Under the pieces are notes generated by a model. That model did not search any database. It had not been told where the DNA came from and saw only the letters and a list, made by a program, of their open reading frames with translations. A stretch of 6,369 nucleotides of DNA, taken from assembly GCA_022572485.1 (NCBI GenBank), contig JACZVU010000154.1:1-6369 (forward strand). The letters run 5' to 3'. The stretch comes from Myxococcales bacterium (GTDB lineage Bacteria; Myxococcota_A; UBA9160; SMWR01). Each line of letters starts with the position of its first letter. Positions within the stretch are counted from its first letter, which is position 1. Positions 4,994 to 6,369 of the stretch are shown here, piece after piece. Made by a program: the position numbers and the translations under genes.

Positions 4994-6369
4994 TGCCGAA
5001 GATCACGATCGATGGAACGGAGATCGAGGCAGCCGAGGGGCGCACCATCCTGCAGGCGCTCGACGACGTGGGCCTGCTCATGAACGGCATCGACATCCCC
5101 CATTATTGTTGGCATCCGAAGCTCTCCGTCGATGGTTCATGTCGACTGTGTCAAGTCGAAGTCGAGGGCATTCCGAAGCTTCAGATCGCCTGTGATACGC
5201 CAATCCAAGACGGGATGGTGGTGCATACCACCAACGATCGCGTGAAGGACGCGCGCGAGGGCGTGATGGAGTTGTTGCTCGTCAATCACCCCCTCGATTG
5301 CCCGATTTGCGATCAGGCGGGCGAGTGCAAATTGCAGGACTACGCGTATGACTACGGCATCGAGGCATCGCGCTCCAAGGAGCCGCGCCGCGCGCTCAAG
5401 AAGAACGTCGATCTCGGCCCGACGATCGTCTTCGATCAAGAGCGCTGCATTCTGTGTAGCCGCTGTGTGCGTTTCTGTCGCGAGATTCCGAAGACCGGTG
5501 AGCTATCGGTCTTCAACCGCGGCGACCACTCCGTGATCGAGACTTTCCCGGGGACGCCGCTCGACAACGACTATTCGATGAATGTCGCCGACATCTGCCC
5601 TGTAGGAGCGCTCACCACGAAGGATTTCCGCTTCAAGATCCGAGTCTGGTTCCTTGAGGACGTTCCCGGAATTTGCACGGGTTGTTCAAACGGCTGCAAC
5701 ATCCATCTCGGCGTCGCGAACAACAAAGTCTACCGTTACGTGCCGCGCCGCAACGACGCGGTAAACGACACCTGGATCTGCGATGCGGGCCGGATGAGCT
5801 ACCGCGAGATCAGTGCCCCGGATCGGCTCCGGGAATGTATGGTGCGCGACGAATCGGGTCGACTCACGCCCACCGGACTCGATCGCGCGGTTGAAGTCGC
5901 GGCGGATCGTTTGCGTCGACTCATCGAATCGAAAGGCGCCGGAGTGATCGCGGGGCTCGCGTCCGCGCACGCCACCAACGAGGATCTGTTCACGTTCTGG
6001 CGTTTTCTCTCCGCGCTCGGATCGGAGACCCGCGGCGTAGCGGTCGTGCGCGGCAAGGCGGACGATCTGCTCATCAAGGAAGAGAAGGCGCCCAACGGTG
6101 CCGGTGCTCGCGAGATCGGATTCGGCGACGCCCGCACGGTCGTGGATCGTATCAACAATGGCGGGATCGACGCCTTGATCGCGCTCGGAAACGACGCGCT
6201 GCAGGAGAGTCTGCTCGGAAGCGAAGAGCCGCTTGCCAGCCTCGATACGGTGATCGTGCTCGATACGCACGCGTCCGAATTGCAACGCGTCGCACACGTG
6301 ATCGTCCCCGTACGCCACGCCGCCGAGAAACTCGGCACTTTCGTCAACTCGTCACGTCGCGTTCAGCGC
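4993..6369 (+). CDS. nuoG: NADH-quinone oxidoreductase subunit G, N-terminal 459 residues (cut by window edge)
   Basis: NuoG (75 kDa type) carries the iron-sulfur chain that leads electrons from NuoF toward the quinone site. The visible part has a 2Fe-2S ferredoxin domain with Cys39, Cys50, Cys53 and Cys67 (cluster N1b). Next comes the HxxxCxxCxxxxxC motif with His99, Cys103, Cys106 and Cys112 (N5), then Cys152, Cys155 and Cys158 with Cys202 in CPVGAL (N4). The molybdopterin-oxidoreductase-like domain starts near 226 with Cys228, Cys231, Cys235 and Cys263, matching the N7 spacing CxxCxxxCx27C. This domain is a structural relic in complex I and normally binds no molybdenum. The ATG overlaps the nuoF stop (TGATG); a GGGGAG lies 13 bases upstream, so coupling to nuoF probably drives initiation. 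The frame stays open to the right edge; the family is usually about 700-900 residues. Confidence 0.96.
   Translation, partial: MPKITIDGTEIEAAEGRTILQALDDVGLLMNGIDIPHYCWHPKLSVDGSCRLCQVEVEGIPKLQIACDTPIQDGMVVHTTNDRVKDAREGVMELLLVNHPLDCPICDQAGECKLQDYAYDYGIEASRSKEPRRALKKNVDLGPTIVFDQERCILCSRCVRFCREIPKTGELSVFNRGDHSVIETFPGTPLDNDYSMNVADICPVGALTTKDFRFKIRVWFLEDVPGICTGCSNGCNIHLGVANNKVYRYVPRRNDAVNDTWICDAGRMSYREISAPDRLRECMVRDESGRLTPTGLDRAVEVAADRLRRLIESKGAGVIAGLASAHATNEDLFTFWRFLSALGSETRGVAVVRGKADDLLIKEEKAPNGAGAREIGFGDARTVVDRINNGGIDALIALGNDALQESLLGSEEPLASLDTVIVLDTHASELQRVAHVIVPVRHAAEKLGTFVNSSRRVQR

Noticed and set aside
5686..6347. Minus-strand open frames opposite nuoG
   Set aside because: The nuoG frame is uninterrupted from 4993 to the right edge and carries all expected cysteine motifs; the opposite-strand frames show no family signature.
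3217..6369. The NuoE-F-G trio as part of an NAD-linked formate dehydrogenase or bidirectional hydrogenase
   Set aside because: nuoA is directly coupled upstream and NuoG has the full 75 kDa type layout. No hydrogenase or formate dehydrogenase catalytic gene is in the window. The missing nuoBCD keeps the idea slightly open, but complex I fits better.

Overview
The window holds six genes, two of them cut by the window edges, in two divergent blocks around a short intergenic region near position 2800. All of them belong to well-known families, and I found no evidence of an undescribed defence, mobile or biosynthetic system. No rRNA, tRNA, CRISPR array, insertion sequence or integrase was seen. 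The DNA is GC-rich, with mostly G/C at third codon positions, and the genes are tightly packed. A NuoA to NuoG type complex I and the Feo system point to a respiring bacterium. It is plausibly a high-GC Gram-negative such as a proteobacterium or a member of the former Deltaproteobacteria or Myxococcota, but the sequence alone does not fix the phylum.

Left block, minus strand (positions 1 to 2735). Read leftwards from the centre it contains gpsA (NAD(P)-dependent glycerol-3-phosphate dehydrogenase), a 228-base gap, feoA, and the first 400 codons of feoB, which runs off the window at position 1. The gap carries an AT-rich perfect inverted repeat resembling a Fur box, just downstream of a plausible sigma-70 type promoter for feoAB. 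This suggests iron-repressed ferrous iron uptake transcribed separately from gpsA. feoB appears to start at a TTG that overlaps the feoA stop codon, so the two should be translationally coupled.

Right block, plus strand (2870 to the right edge). It contains nuoA, nuoE, nuoF and the first 459 codons of nuoG. The genes overlap or are separated by about ten bases, so they form one operon. NuoE, NuoF and NuoG make up the NADH-oxidising arm of complex I (2Fe-2S cluster N1a, FMN, N3, then N1b, N4, N5 and N7), while NuoA is a membrane subunit. The usual nuoB, nuoC and nuoD, which normally lie between nuoA and nuoE, are absent. Because nuoA and nuoE overlap by seven bases, this is a real gene order and not missing sequence. 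It is the most noteworthy feature of the window.

The divergent gpsA-nuoA intergenic region (2736 to 2869) holds a 7-base inverted repeat that overlaps a possible -35 box. It is a candidate control site for the nuo operon, supported only by its sequence symmetry.
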